Assembly: GCF_000148525.1 (NCBI RefSeq) | Contig: NZ_AEDU01000001.1 | Location: 1 to 32,745, forward strand | Direction of reading: 5' to 3' | DNA from: Streptococcus mitis SK564 | GTDB lineage: Bacteria > Bacillota > Bacilli > Lactobacillales > Streptococcaceae | Length of the DNA: 32,745 nucleotides | Shown: in pieces, positions 17,257 to 25,867 of the stretch | How positions within the stretch are numbered: position 1 is the first letter of the stretch | How the letters are laid out: each line of letters starts with the position of its first letter | Notes under the pieces: generated by a model | Told to the model about the DNA's origin: nothing | Databases searched by the model: none | Seen by the model: only the letters and a program-made list of their open reading frames with translations | Translations under genes and position numbers: made by a program

Positions 17257-17279
17257 TTGTATCTTAGACAGGAGTAGAG

Positions 17280-18047
17280 ATGAGTATTCGAGTAATTATT
17301 GCTGGTTTTAAAGGAAAGATGGGACAAGCTGCTTGCCAGATGGTCTTGGCTGATCCAGACTTAGACTTGGTAGCAGTTTTGGATCCCTTTGAGTCTGAGT
17401 CAGAATGGCAGGGTATTCCTGTTTTCAAGGATAAGGCTGATTTAGCAGGCTTTGAAGCGGATGTCTGGGTAGACTTTACTACACCAGCTGTTGCCTATGA
17501 AAATACACGCTTTGCTCTTGAAAATGGCTTTGCTCCAGTAGTTGGAACAACAGGCTTTACTAGTGAAGAAATTGCAGAGCTAAAAGCATTTTCTCGTGCC
17601 CAAGACTTGGGTGGCTTGATTGCTCCTAACTTTGCCTTGGGTGCTGTCTTGCTTATGCAATTTGCGACGCAGGCTGCCAAATATTTCCCAAATGTGGAGA
17701 TTATCGAGCTCCATCATGACAAGAAAAAGGATGCCCCGAGTGGAACAGCTATTAAAACAGCTGAGTTGATGGCAGAGGTTCGAGAGTCTATTCAGCAAGG
17801 TGCGCCTGATGAGGAAGAATTGATTGCAGGTGCCCGTGGTGCTAACTTTGATGGCATGCGGATTCACTCAGTTCGTTTACCAGGCTTGGTAGCCCATCAG
17901 GAAGTCATCTTTGGCAATCAAGGAGAAGGATTGACCCTCCGTCATGACTCCTATGATCGCAGCTCCTTCATGACAGGGGTGAATTTGGGAATTAAAGAAG
18001 TTGTCAAGCGTCATGAGCTTGTCTATGGATTAGAACACTTATTATGA
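17280..18047 (+). CDS. dapB: 4-hydroxy-tetrahydrodipicolinate reductase
   Basis: NAD(P)H-dependent step of lysine synthesis, supplying lysine for the pneumococcal-type stem peptide. The 255-residue protein has the Rossmann start ([16 protein letters not shown]), the conserved VGTTGF, the catalytic [15 protein letters not shown] and the C-terminal [23 protein letters not shown] precedes the ATG. The stop overlaps cca by four bases (ATGA). The unusual leader at 17032-17256 suggests regulation at RNA level. Confidence 0.95.
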   Translation: MSIRVIIAGFKGKMGQAACQMVLADPDLDLVAVLDPFESESEWQGIPVFKDKADLAGFEADVWVDFTTPAVAYENTRFALENGFAPVVGTTGFTSEEIAELKAFSRAQDLGGLIAPNFALGAVLLMQFATQAAKYFPNVEIIELHHDKKKDAPSGTAIKTAELMAEVRESIQQGAPDEEELIAGARGANFDGMRIHSVRLPGLVAHQEVIFGNQGEGLTLRHDSYDRSSFMTGVNLGIKEVVKRHELVYGLEHLL

Positions 18048-19243
18048 GATTAACGCAAATGCCTTCTGAGTTTCAGAAGGCTTTACCAGTATTAGAAAAA
18101 ATTAAAGAAGCAGGCTTTGAAGCCTATTTTGTTGGGGGTTCTGTTCGGGATGCCCTCCTCAATCGCCCTATCCATGATGTGGATATTGCGACTTCTTCTT
18201 ATCCAGAAGAGACCAAGCAGATTTTTCCGCGAACAGCCGATATAGGAATCGAGCATGGAACTGTCTTGGTCTTAGATGGGGACGAGGAGTATGAGGTGAC
18301 TACTTTTCGGACAGAAGATGTCTATGTGGACTATCGCAGACCCAGTGCGGTTTCCTTTGTGCGTTCGCTAGAAGAAGACCTCAAACGCCGTGATTTTACA
18401 GTCAACGCCTTTGCCTTGGATGAGACAGGAGAAATCATTGACTTGTTTCATGGTTTAGAAGATTTGGAAAAGCAAGTCTTACGAGCAGTTGGAGTGGCTA
18501 GTGAGCGTTTCAACGAAGATGCTTTGCGGATTATGCGTGGTTTCCGTTTTCAAGCCAGTCTTGGTTTTGAACTTGAGCCAGAAACCTTTAAAGCAATGAA
18601 GACCTTGACGCCACTTTTGGAGAAAATTTCTGTGGAGCGTACCTTCGTTGAGTTTGATAAACTCTTGCTGGCTCCATTTTGGAGAAGGGGCTTGGCTTCC
18701 ATGATTGAGAGTCAAGCTTATGACTATCTCCCTGATATGGCAGCTAGCCAGGACAAGCTCAATAGACTGTTTGATTTAGAGACTGATTTCACCTTTGAAT
18801 CTTCAGAGCAAGCCTGGGCGGCTCTACTGTGGGCTTTGGAGATTGAAAATGCGCAGCCATTTTTGAAGGCTTGGAAGACCTCACGCCAGTTTGCCAAGCA
18901 AGTTCAGGATTTGCTGACTATTTTGGCATTGCGTGAAAAGGGAGAATTGAGCAAGCGAGATTGTTATCGCTTTGACTTGGATTTGCTTTTACAGGCTGAA
19001 AGTCTTCGTCAGGCTCAGGGAAAACCAGTCAACCCACAAGCCATCACAGAAACCTACCAGAGTCTGACCATTCATGACAAGAAAGAAATTCAGATTAATG
19101 GTGGTATTTTGATCAAGGAATATGGCTATCAGCCGGGACCAGACTTGGGAGAGATTTTAACAGAGATTGAGTTTGCTATTGTCGATGGAGAATTGGAAAA
19201 TGACCGTCAAGCCATCCATGCTTATCTAAGGGAGAAAAAATGA
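18044..19243 (+). CDS. cca: CCA-adding tRNA nucleotidyltransferase
   Basis: Adds or repairs the 3' CCA end of tRNAs. The 399-residue protein is a class II nucleotidyltransferase: GGSVRDALL (31-39) then the catalytic Asp45/Asp47 in HDVDIAT, the RRDFTVNA motif, the template region [12 protein letters not shown] and the helical tail. Start and stop both overlap neighbours by four bases (ATGA), so dapB-cca-ABC-F is translated as a tight unit. The link to dapB is positional. Confidence 0.94.
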   Translation: MRLTQMPSEFQKALPVLEKIKEAGFEAYFVGGSVRDALLNRPIHDVDIATSSYPEETKQIFPRTADIGIEHGTVLVLDGDEEYEVTTFRTEDVYVDYRRPSAVSFVRSLEEDLKRRDFTVNAFALDETGEIIDLFHGLEDLEKQVLRAVGVASERFNEDALRIMRGFRFQASLGFELEPETFKAMKTLTPLLEKISVERTFVEFDKLLLAPFWRRGLASMIESQAYDYLPDMAASQDKLNRLFDLETDFTFESSEQAWAALLWALEIENAQPFLKAWKTSRQFAKQVQDLLTILALREKGELSKRDCYRFDLDLLLQAESLRQAQGKPVNPQAITETYQSLTIHDKKEIQINGGILIKEYGYQPGPDLGEILTEIEFAIVDGELENDRQAIHAYLREKK

Positions 19244-21111
19244 GTGATTTTATCGTTGAAAAACTAAGTAAATCCGTCGGTGATAAGACCGTTTTTAAGG
19301 ATATTTCCTTTATCATCCATGACTTGGATAGAATTGGTTTAATCGGTGTCAATGGGACTGGTAAGACCACCCTTTTAGATGTTCTTTCTGGTGTTTCTGG
19401 ATTTGATGGGGATGTTAGTCCCTTTTCAGCTAAGAATGATTACCAGATTGGTTACTTGACCCAAGATCCTGATTTTGATGATAGCAAGACGGTCTTGGAT
19501 ACGGTTCTATCTAGCGACCTCAAGGAAATCCAGCTTATTCGTGAGTATGAACTTCTCATGCTCAACTACAGTGAGGACAAGCAGGCGCGTTTGGAACGAG
19601 TCATGGCAGAAATGGACTCCCTCCAAGCTTGGGAAATTGAGAGTCAGGTCAAGACGGTTCTTAGTAAGCTGGGTATTCAGGACTTATCCACTCCAGTTGG
19701 GGAATTGTCAGGTGGTCTGAGAAGACGAGTTCAGTTGGCGCAAGTCTTACTTGGCAACCACGACCTCTTGCTTCTGGATGAGCCGACCAACCATCTGGAC
19801 ATTGCGACTATTGAGTGGCTGACCCTCTTTTTGAAAAATTCCAAGAAGACCGTCCTTTTTATTACCCACGATCGTTATTTCCTAGACGCTTTGTCAACAC
19901 GGATTTTCGAGTTGGACCGAGCAGGCTTGACCGAATATCAGGGAAATTATCAGGATTATGTTCGCCTTAAGGCGGAACAGGACGAGCGCGATGCGGCTCT
20001 TCTCCACAAAAAGGAACAACTTTATAAGCAAGAATTGGCCTGGATGCGCAGACAACCGCAGGCGCGTGCGACCAAGCAGCAGGCTCGTATCAATCGCTTC
20101 CATGACTTGAAAAAGGAAGTTTCAGGCAGTAGTGCTGAGACAGACTTGACCATGAACTTTGAAACCAGTCGGATTGGGAAGAAAGTCATCGAGTTTCAGG
20201 ATGTTTCCTTTGCCTATGAAAATAAGCCCATTTTGCAAGACTTTAATCTCTTGGTGCAGGCCAAAGATCGTATTGGAATTGTTGGGGATAACGGTGTTGG
20301 AAAATCAACCCTGCTCAACCTGATTGCAGGCAGTCTTGAGCCGACAGCAGGACAAGTTGTGATAGGGGAAACGGTTCGCATCGCCTATTTCTCTCAGCAA
20401 ATTGAGGGCTTGGATGAAAGCAAGCGTGTTATCAATTACCTGCAGGAAGTGGCAGAAGAGGTCAAGACCAGTGGTGGTTCTAGTACTTCGATTGCAGAGC
20501 TGCTGGAGCAGTTCCTTTTCCCACGTTCGACGCATGGAACCTTGATTGAGAAATTGTCTGGGGGAGAGAAAAAACGTCTTTATCTCCTCAAATTGCTTTT
20601 GGAAAAACCAAATGTTCTTCTCTTGGACGAACCGACAAATGACCTAGATATTGCGACCTTGACAGTTTTGGAGAATTTCTTGCAAGGCTTTGCTGGTCCA
20701 GTTTTGACTGTTAGTCACGACCGCTATTTCTTGGATAAGGTAGCGACTAAGATTCTCGCTTTTGAGGATGGCAAGATTCGTCCTTTCTTTGGTCATTACA
20801 CCGACTATCTTGATGAAAAAGTCTTTGAAACAGAGATGGCCAATCAAGTGCAAAAAGCCGAAAAGGAAAAAGTGGTCAAGGTTCGAGAAGACAAGAAACG
20901 CATGACCTACCAAGAAAAGCAGGAGTGGGCAAGTATTGAAGGCGATATTGAAGCCTTGGAAAATCGTATCGCTGCTATTGAAGAGGAAATGCAGGCTAAT
21001 GGCTCCGACTTTGGTAAGCTGGCTACTCTCCAAAAAGAACTGGATGAGAAAAACGAAGCACTCCTTGAAAAATACGAACGCTATGAGTATCTCAGTGAAT
21101 TTGATAGTTAG
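19240..21111 (+). CDS. ABC-F family ATPase, Uup/YfmR-like
   Basis: Soluble twin-ATPase protein of the ABC-F group, which acts on ribosomes rather than in transport. The 623-residue protein has Walker A motifs GVNGTGKTT (36-44) and GDNGVGKST, signature motifs [12 protein letters not shown] and [12 protein letters not shown], and two Walker B segments [13 protein letters not shown] and [13 protein letters not shown]. An interdomain linker rich in Arg/Gln ([18 protein letters not shown]) and a C-terminal coiled coil (about 550-620) follow the Uup/YfmR plan. YfmR relieves stalling at difficult peptides in Bacillus; the same role here is inferred. No membrane segments. Confidence 0.9.
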   Translation: MSDFIVEKLSKSVGDKTVFKDISFIIHDLDRIGLIGVNGTGKTTLLDVLSGVSGFDGDVSPFSAKNDYQIGYLTQDPDFDDSKTVLDTVLSSDLKEIQLIREYELLMLNYSEDKQARLERVMAEMDSLQAWEIESQVKTVLSKLGIQDLSTPVGELSGGLRRRVQLAQVLLGNHDLLLLDEPTNHLDIATIEWLTLFLKNSKKTVLFITHDRYFLDALSTRIFELDRAGLTEYQGNYQDYVRLKAEQDERDAALLHKKEQLYKQELAWMRRQPQARATKQQARINRFHDLKKEVSGSSAETDLTMNFETSRIGKKVIEFQDVSFAYENKPILQDFNLLVQAKDRIGIVGDNGVGKSTLLNLIAGSLEPTAGQVVIGETVRIAYFSQQIEGLDESKRVINYLQEVAEEVKTSGGSSTSIAELLEQFLFPRSTHGTLIEKLSGGEKKRLYLLKLLLEKPNVLLLDEPTNDLDIATLTVLENFLQGFAGPVLTVSHDRYFLDKVATKILAFEDGKIRPFFGHYTDYLDEKVFETEMANQVQKAEKEKVVKVREDKKRMTYQEKQEWASIEGDIEALENRIAAIEEEMQANGSDFGKLATLQKELDEKNEALLEKYERYEYLSEFDS

Positions 21112-21112
21112 A

Positions 21113-21160
21113 AGAATAGAAAAATCCCGTCTCATGACAGGATTTCTCTATTCTTTTTTT
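21113..21160. terminator. Terminator between ABC-F and mntE
   Basis: AGAATAGA pairs with TCTATTCT, with an inner AATCC/GGATT, followed by seven T on the plus strand. The mntE stop codon lies inside the right arm, so the convergent genes share it. Confidence 0.85.
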
Positions 21161-22332
21161 GTTTCTTGGTGAAAGATATTTTGCCAGGTTTCGTGGCGAC
21201 GCCAGATACTGGTATGGATGATACTATCTAACTCATAGGAGATGAGTTTGGTCTTCTGACTGATGGAAGTGATCTGAATATCCTTGATAGCGGAATTCAA
21301 GTCTTTTTCGGCTTTATAGGCCTCTTTATCCATCTGCTCTCCATCTTGACGAATATAGACAAAATCGTCAGCCAAGAGTTCTTCCAGTTGATTTCCTTGG
21401 TCAATCAATTGCTCGCGCATAAGCAATTTTTTATAGACGTTATCTAAAATTTCATCCTCAGGAATAGGTGCTGGCTCGATATGGACATCGGTATCAAAGA
21501 CTCCAAAACGTTCCTCCAGCATAGACTCGACTTGATCCGCGATTTCATGACTCTCAAAAACAGACAAGTCAGGATTCATTTCTAGCGTAATATCAAGGTA
21601 AATGTTGCTACCGTAGGTGCGACCTCTTTGAGATTTAACCTTGCTAATTTTTGGAATTTCCATAATGGCCTTTTGATAGTCCTCAAGCAGACGGTCGTCA
21701 AAGCCGTCTGAAAGACTAAAGGAAGACTCGATAAAGATATCATAGGCAGTCTTTAAGATAAAGAAAGTGATGATAATGGCAACCAGTTTATCCACAATGG
21801 GATAATTGAAACTGCTAGCTAGGATGGCAATAGTAGTACCAAGTGAGGTAACAGCATCAGAAAGATTGTCCTTTGCTGCGGTCTTCAGTGCTTTGGAGTT
21901 GGATTTTTTACTGAGGCGAGTATTGTAGAGATAAACTAGAAACATAATCGCTGCAGAAATGATTCCTAGAGTTGCACCTAGAGGATCAATGACCGTTTCT
22001 TCATGACTGAGAATCTTTTGAATGGTATCCCGAAGTACATCGAAACCGACATAAAACATGATGATGGAAGTGATTAAGCTTGCCAAATCCTCAATCTTCC
22101 AGTGGCCAAAATGGTGGTCACGGTCTGCAGGCTGGCGCGCCATCCGAATCCCTATCAAGAGGGCCACATTTCCAATGATGTCCGACACGTTGTTGAAACC
22201 ATCGGCCACCAAACTGGATGAATGAAGGAGGTGACCAGTTGCTAATTTTGCTGCTGATAAGAGCAGATAGGTCGAAATACTGATAATGGCCCCACGCTCA
22301 GCTAACTTGAGATTTGAGATAGATTGCTTCAT
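21148..22332 (-). CDS. mntE: Cation diffusion facilitator, manganese exporter MntE
   Basis: Exports Mn(II) and prevents its toxicity. The 394-residue CDF protein has six membrane helices and the metal-site motifs Asn47-Asn48-x-x-Asp51 (NNVSD) in helix 2 and Asp155-x-x-x-Asp159 (DNLSD) in helix 5. Asn in place of the His of zinc transporters indicates Mn. A cytoplasmic dimerisation domain follows, then about 90 extra C-terminal residues beyond the usual CDF core. GGAAG precedes ATG. It diverges from the Mn-riboswitch-controlled mgtA, so both flanks of 22333-22635 serve metal efflux. Confidence 0.92.
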   Translation of the reverse strand: MKQSISNLKLAERGAIISISTYLLLSAAKLATGHLLHSSSLVADGFNNVSDIIGNVALLIGIRMARQPADRDHHFGHWKIEDLASLITSIIMFYVGFDVLRDTIQKILSHEETVIDPLGATLGIISAAIMFLVYLYNTRLSKKSNSKALKTAAKDNLSDAVTSLGTTIAILASSFNYPIVDKLVAIIITFFILKTAYDIFIESSFSLSDGFDDRLLEDYQKAIMEIPKISKVKSQRGRTYGSNIYLDITLEMNPDLSVFESHEIADQVESMLEERFGVFDTDVHIEPAPIPEDEILDNVYKKLLMREQLIDQGNQLEELLADDFVYIRQDGEQMDKEAYKAEKDLNSAIKDIQITSISQKTKLISYELDSIIHTSIWRRHETWQNIFHQETKKE

Positions 22333-22365
22333 TCAACTTCCTTTCTAGTCACATAGCATTCTACC

Positions 22366-22394
22366 ATTATACTGGTTTTCAAGGGATAATTCAA
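22366..22394 (-). promoter_or_regulatory. Promoter of mntE
   Basis: On the minus strand TTGAAT (22394-22389), 17 bases, TATAAT (22371-22366). Confidence 0.75.
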
Positions 22395-22413
22395 ATAAGT
22401 CAGTTCTTACTCT

Positions 22414-22441
22414 TTGAAAACTTTTCAAAATTTGGTATAAT
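22414..22441 (+). promoter_or_regulatory. Promoter of the Mn riboswitch and mgtA
   Basis: TTGAAA (22414-22419), 16 bases, TATAAT (22436-22441) with extended TG at 22433-22434. Start near 22448. Confidence 0.8.
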
Positions 22442-22449
22442 AGTACTAC

Positions 22450-22570
22450 TCAAGGGAGTAGCTGGCAGAAACCTGTGATAGTGTCGTCATTCCGAATTTT
22501 ATACTGAAAAGTATGCTTTCCGGCACTATCTTAAACAGCGAGACTTGTTACGATTAACAGGTCTCTTTTT
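22450..22570 (+). ncRNA. yybP-ykoY manganese riboswitch
   Basis: The leader contains the family sequence GGGAGTAGCTGGCAGAAACC, then GATAGTG (22477-22483) pairing with CACTATC (22524-22530) around an arm with a second conserved side. A terminator hairpin follows at 22540-22570. Mn2+ binding is known to stabilise the aptamer and allow read-through, switching on Mn/Ca efflux ATPases in streptococci. I recall such a switch described upstream of this same pneumococcal ATPase. Confidence 0.9.
22540..22570 (+). terminator. Expression-platform terminator of the Mn riboswitch
   Basis: GAGACTTGT (22540-22548) pairs with ACAGGTCTC (22557-22565) with one G-U, followed by five T. Read-through would be allowed in the metal-bound state. 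Confidence 0.85.
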
Positions 22571-22635
22571 GTTTGTCGTGAAAAGATATGGCAGAAAGAG
22601 AGTCTGTTTTGCACACAATGTCAAGGAGGAGACAC

Positions 22636-25332
22636 ATGTCAAAAGAACAAAAACGCCAAGCGTTTTATACTCAGAGTCCTGAAGAGGTCTTGAAGGCTGT
22701 GGATGCGACCGAGCAAGGTTTGTCATCAAGTGAGGCTGAAAAGCGCCTTGCAGAATTTGGCCACAATGAACTCGAAGAAGGCGAGAAACGATCAATCCTG
22801 GTCAAATTCATCGAGCAATTTAAGGATTTGATGATTATCATCCTAGTTGCGGCAGCTATTTTATCAGTCGTGACCTCTGGTGGGGAAGATATCGCAGATG
22901 CCATTATCATCCTAGCCGTGGTTATCATCAATGCTGCCTTTGGTGTTTACCAAGAAGGAAAAGCTGAAGAAGCCATCGAAGCTCTCAAATCCATGTCTAG
23001 TCCAGCTGCCCGTGTTCTTCGTGATGGTCATATGGCTGAGATTGATTCTAAAGAATTAGTACCAGGTGATATCGTCGCTCTCGAAGCTGGTGATGTTGTA
23101 CCAGCAGACTTACGTTTGCTAGAAGCCAACTCTCTTAAAATCGAAGAAGCTGCCCTGACAGGTGAGTCTGTGCCAGTCGAAAAAGACTTGACAGTCGAGC
23201 TTGCGACAGATGCTGGTATTGGTGACCGTGTCAATATGGCCTTCCAAAACTCAAATGTGACTTATGGTCGTGGTCTTGGTGTTGTTGTCAATACAGGGAT
23301 GTACACTGAAGTTGGTCATATCGCTGGCATGCTTCAAGATGCGGATGAGACAGATACACCCCTCAAACAAAACTTGAACAACCTTTCTAAGGTCTTGACC
23401 TATGCAATTTTGGTCATTGCCCTTGTTACTTTTGTAGTGGGTGTCTTCATTCAAGGAAAAGATCCACTTGGTGAGTTGATGACCTCTGTTGCCCTTGCCG
23501 TTGCAGCCATTCCAGAAGGGCTTCCAGCTATCGTGACTATCGTTCTTGCCCTTGGTACTCAAGTTTTGGCCAAACGAAACTCTATCGTTCGTAAGTTGCC
23601 AGCTGTAGAAACCCTTGGTTCAACAGAAATCATCGCTTCTGATAAGACTGGTACGCTGACTATGAACAAGATGACAGTCGAAAAAGTCTTCTACGATGCG
23701 GTTCTACATGACTCAGCTGATGACATTGAACTAGGTCTTGAAATGCCCCTTCTTCGTTCAGTTGTCTTGGCAAATGATACGAAAATCGATGTGGAAGGAA
23801 ACCTGATTGGTGACCCAACCGAAACAGCCTTTATCCAATATGCCTTAGACAAGGGCTATGATGTCAAAGGATTTTTAGAGAAATATCCTCGTGTGGCTGA
23901 GTTGCCATTTGACTCTGATCGTAAGCTCATGTCAACGGTTCACCCACTTGCAGATGGACGCTTCCTCGTAGCTGTTAAAGGTGCGCCAGACCAACTTTTG
24001 AAACGTTGTGTTCTTCGTGACAAAGCTGGGGATATTGCTCCGATTGATGAGAAGGTTACAAACCTCATTCATACCAACAACTCTGAAATGGCTCATCAAG
24101 CCTTGCGTGTCCTAGCAGGTGCCTATAAGATTATTGATAGTATTCCAGAAAACCTCACTTCTGAAGAGCTTGAAAATGATTTAATCTTTACTGGTTTGAT
24201 TGGGATGATTGACCCTGAACGTCCTGAAGCTGCTGAGGCTGTTCGTGTGGCTAAGGAGGCGGGAATCCGTCCAATCATGATTACGGGTGACCATCAAGAT
24301 ACTGCAGAAGCTATTGCCAAACGTTTGGGAATCATTGATGTCAACGATACAGAAGGTCATGTTTTAACTGGTGCTGAACTCAACGAACTATCTGATGAAG
24401 CCTTTGAAAAAGTAGTTGGGCAATACTCTGTTTATGCCCGTGTATCTCCAGAACACAAGGTTCGTATCGTCAAGGCTTGGCAAAAACAAGGTAAAGTCGT
24501 TGCTATGACAGGTGACGGTGTTAATGATGCGCCAGCTCTGAAAACAGCCGATATCGGTATCGGTATGGGAATCACTGGTACAGAGGTTTCTAAGGGAGCT
24601 TCTGACATGATTCTTGCTGATGACAACTTTGCGACTATCATCGTTGCAGTTGAAGAAGGACGTAAGGTCTTCTCAAACATTCAAAAGACTATTCAGTACT
24701 TACTTTCTGCCAATACTGCTGAAGTATTAACCATCTTCCTATCAACCTTGTTTGGTTGGGACGTCTTGCAGCCAGTTCATCTTTTGTGGATCAACTTGGT
24801 AACCGATACTTTCCCAGCAATTGCACTAGGTGTTGAACCTGCTGAGCCTGGTGTCATGAACCATAAACCACGTGGACGCAAGGCAAGCTTCTTCTCAGGT
24901 GGTGTTTTGAGTTCTATCATCTATCAAGGTGTACTCCAAGCAGCTATTGTTATGAGTGTTTATGGACTTGCCCTTATTTACCCGGTTCACGTGGGTGACA
25001 ATCATGCCATTCATGCTGATGCCCTTACTATGGCCTTTGCAACTCTTGGTTTGATTCAGCTCTTCCATGCCTACAATGTCAAGTCTGTTTACCAGTCTAT
25101 CTTGACAGTTGGTCCATTCAAGTCTAAGACCTTCAACTGGTCCATCTTGGTATCCTTCATCCTTCTCATGGCAACAATCGTCGTAGAACCGCTTGAAGGA
25201 ATCTTCCACGTAACCAAACTAGACTTGTCACAATGGGGAATCGTTATGGGCGGAAGCTTTTCAATGATTATTATCGTCGAAATTGTTAAGTTTATTCAAC
25301 GCAAACTCGGTTTTGACAAGAATGCGATTTAA
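22636..25332 (+). CDS. mgtA: P-type ATPase exporting Ca2+/Mn2+ (CaxP/MgtA)
   Basis: ATP-driven cation exporter of the P2A type. ATG at 22636 follows GGAGG (22625-22629) and gives 898 residues; an ATG at 22588 in the same frame lacks a ribosome binding site. The protein has the N-terminal cation ATPase domain, TGES (175-178), the phosphorylated Asp336 in DKTGTLT, the nucleotide domain with KGAPD, GDGVNDAP (626-633), helix 4 PEGLP and helix 6 NLVTD. Controlled by the Mn riboswitch and a probable partner of MntE in Mn homeostasis; in pneumococcus it also exports Ca2+. Confidence 0.95.
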   Translation: MSKEQKRQAFYTQSPEEVLKAVDATEQGLSSSEAEKRLAEFGHNELEEGEKRSILVKFIEQFKDLMIIILVAAAILSVVTSGGEDIADAIIILAVVIINAAFGVYQEGKAEEAIEALKSMSSPAARVLRDGHMAEIDSKELVPGDIVALEAGDVVPADLRLLEANSLKIEEAALTGESVPVEKDLTVELATDAGIGDRVNMAFQNSNVTYGRGLGVVVNTGMYTEVGHIAGMLQDADETDTPLKQNLNNLSKVLTYAILVIALVTFVVGVFIQGKDPLGELMTSVALAVAAIPEGLPAIVTIVLALGTQVLAKRNSIVRKLPAVETLGSTEIIASDKTGTLTMNKMTVEKVFYDAVLHDSADDIELGLEMPLLRSVVLANDTKIDVEGNLIGDPTETAFIQYALDKGYDVKGFLEKYPRVAELPFDSDRKLMSTVHPLADGRFLVAVKGAPDQLLKRCVLRDKAGDIAPIDEKVTNLIHTNNSEMAHQALRVLAGAYKIIDSIPENLTSEELENDLIFTGLIGMIDPERPEAAEAVRVAKEAGIRPIMITGDHQDTAEAIAKRLGIIDVNDTEGHVLTGAELNELSDEAFEKVVGQYSVYARVSPEHKVRIVKAWQKQGKVVAMTGDGVNDAPALKTADIGIGMGITGTEVSKGASDMILADDNFATIIVAVEEGRKVFSNIQKTIQYLLSANTAEVLTIFLSTLFGWDVLQPVHLLWINLVTDTFPAIALGVEPAEPGVMNHKPRGRKASFFSGGVLSSIIYQGVLQAAIVMSVYGLALIYPVHVGDNHAIHADALTMAFATLGLIQLFHAYNVKSVYQSILTVGPFKSKTFNWSILVSFILLMATIVVEPLEGIFHVTKLDLSQWGIVMGGSFSMIIIVEIVKFIQRKLGFDKNAI

Positions 25333-25358
25333 AAAAAGTCATCTTCGGATGGCTTTTT
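25333..25358 (+). terminator. Intrinsic terminator of mgtA
   Basis: AAAAAGTCATC, tetraloop TTCG, GATGGCTTTTT: an 11-base stem (one G-U) whose right arm ends in the T run, directly after the stop codon. Confidence 0.9.
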
Positions 25359-25379
25359 GCTACAGTTGAGGGAAAGGGC

Positions 25380-25416
25380 TTGCAGTTATCGGCTTTTGTG
25401 CTATAATTGCTATAAT
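25380..25416 (+). promoter_or_regulatory. Promoter of the deformylase-like gene
   Basis: TTGCAG (25380-25385), 16 bases, TGcTATAAT with TATAAT at 25402-25407. A second TGcTATAAT follows 9 bases later (TATAAT 25411-25416), an unusual tandem -10. Confidence 0.72.
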
Positions 25417-25445
25417 ATAGTAAAAAGTAAGAGGAGTGTGAGGAA

Positions 25446-25856
25446 GTGGAAAAGAAAATTGTGAAGGATATTTTGTTTTTATCTCAGGTGTCTCAGCCGG
25501 CAAGTCAGGAAGATCTGTATCTTGCCAGAGATTTACAGGATACGCTCTTAGCAAATCGTGAGATCTGTGTTGGTCTGGCTGCCAATATGATTGGGGTGCA
25601 AAAGCGCGTGATTATCTTTAATCTTGGCTTGGTTCCTGTGGTCATGTTTAATCCAGTGCTCCTGTCTTTTGAAGGACCTTATGAAACAGAAGAAGGCTGT
25701 TTGTCCTTGGTAGGTGTGAGACCAACTAAGCGTTATGAAACTATAAAGGTTGCCTATCGTGACAGCAAGTGGCAGGAACAGACCATTACCTTGACAGGAT
25801 TCCCAGCTCAGATTTGCCAGCATGAACTGGATCACTTGGAAGGACGAATCATTTAG
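25446..25856 (+). CDS. Peptide deformylase-like protein, catalytic Gln replaced
   Basis: A short (136-residue) deformylase homologue, known in pneumococcus as the second, dispensable Def. Motif 2 EGCLSL (83-88) and motif 3 HELDH (126-130) keep the metal ligands Cys and two His plus the catalytic Glu. In motif 1 the usual GLAAxQxG reads GLAANMIG (43-50), so the glutamine that stabilises the reaction intermediate is Met48. Activity is therefore doubtful. It starts with GTG, 10 bases after GGAG. The next gene follows after 11 bases with its ribosome binding site at the def stop. Confidence 0.88.
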   Translation: MEKKIVKDILFLSQVSQPASQEDLYLARDLQDTLLANREICVGLAANMIGVQKRVIIFNLGLVPVVMFNPVLLSFEGPYETEEGCLSLVGVRPTKRYETIKVAYRDSKWQEQTITLTGFPAQICQHELDHLEGRII

Positions 25857-25867
25857 GAGGAAAGCAA

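Noticed and set aside
17032..17279. T-box, lysine riboswitch or CiaR-controlled csRNA before dapB
   Set aside because: No T-box sequence, no lysine-aptamer core that I can identify, and no CiaR direct repeat (TTTAAG pair).
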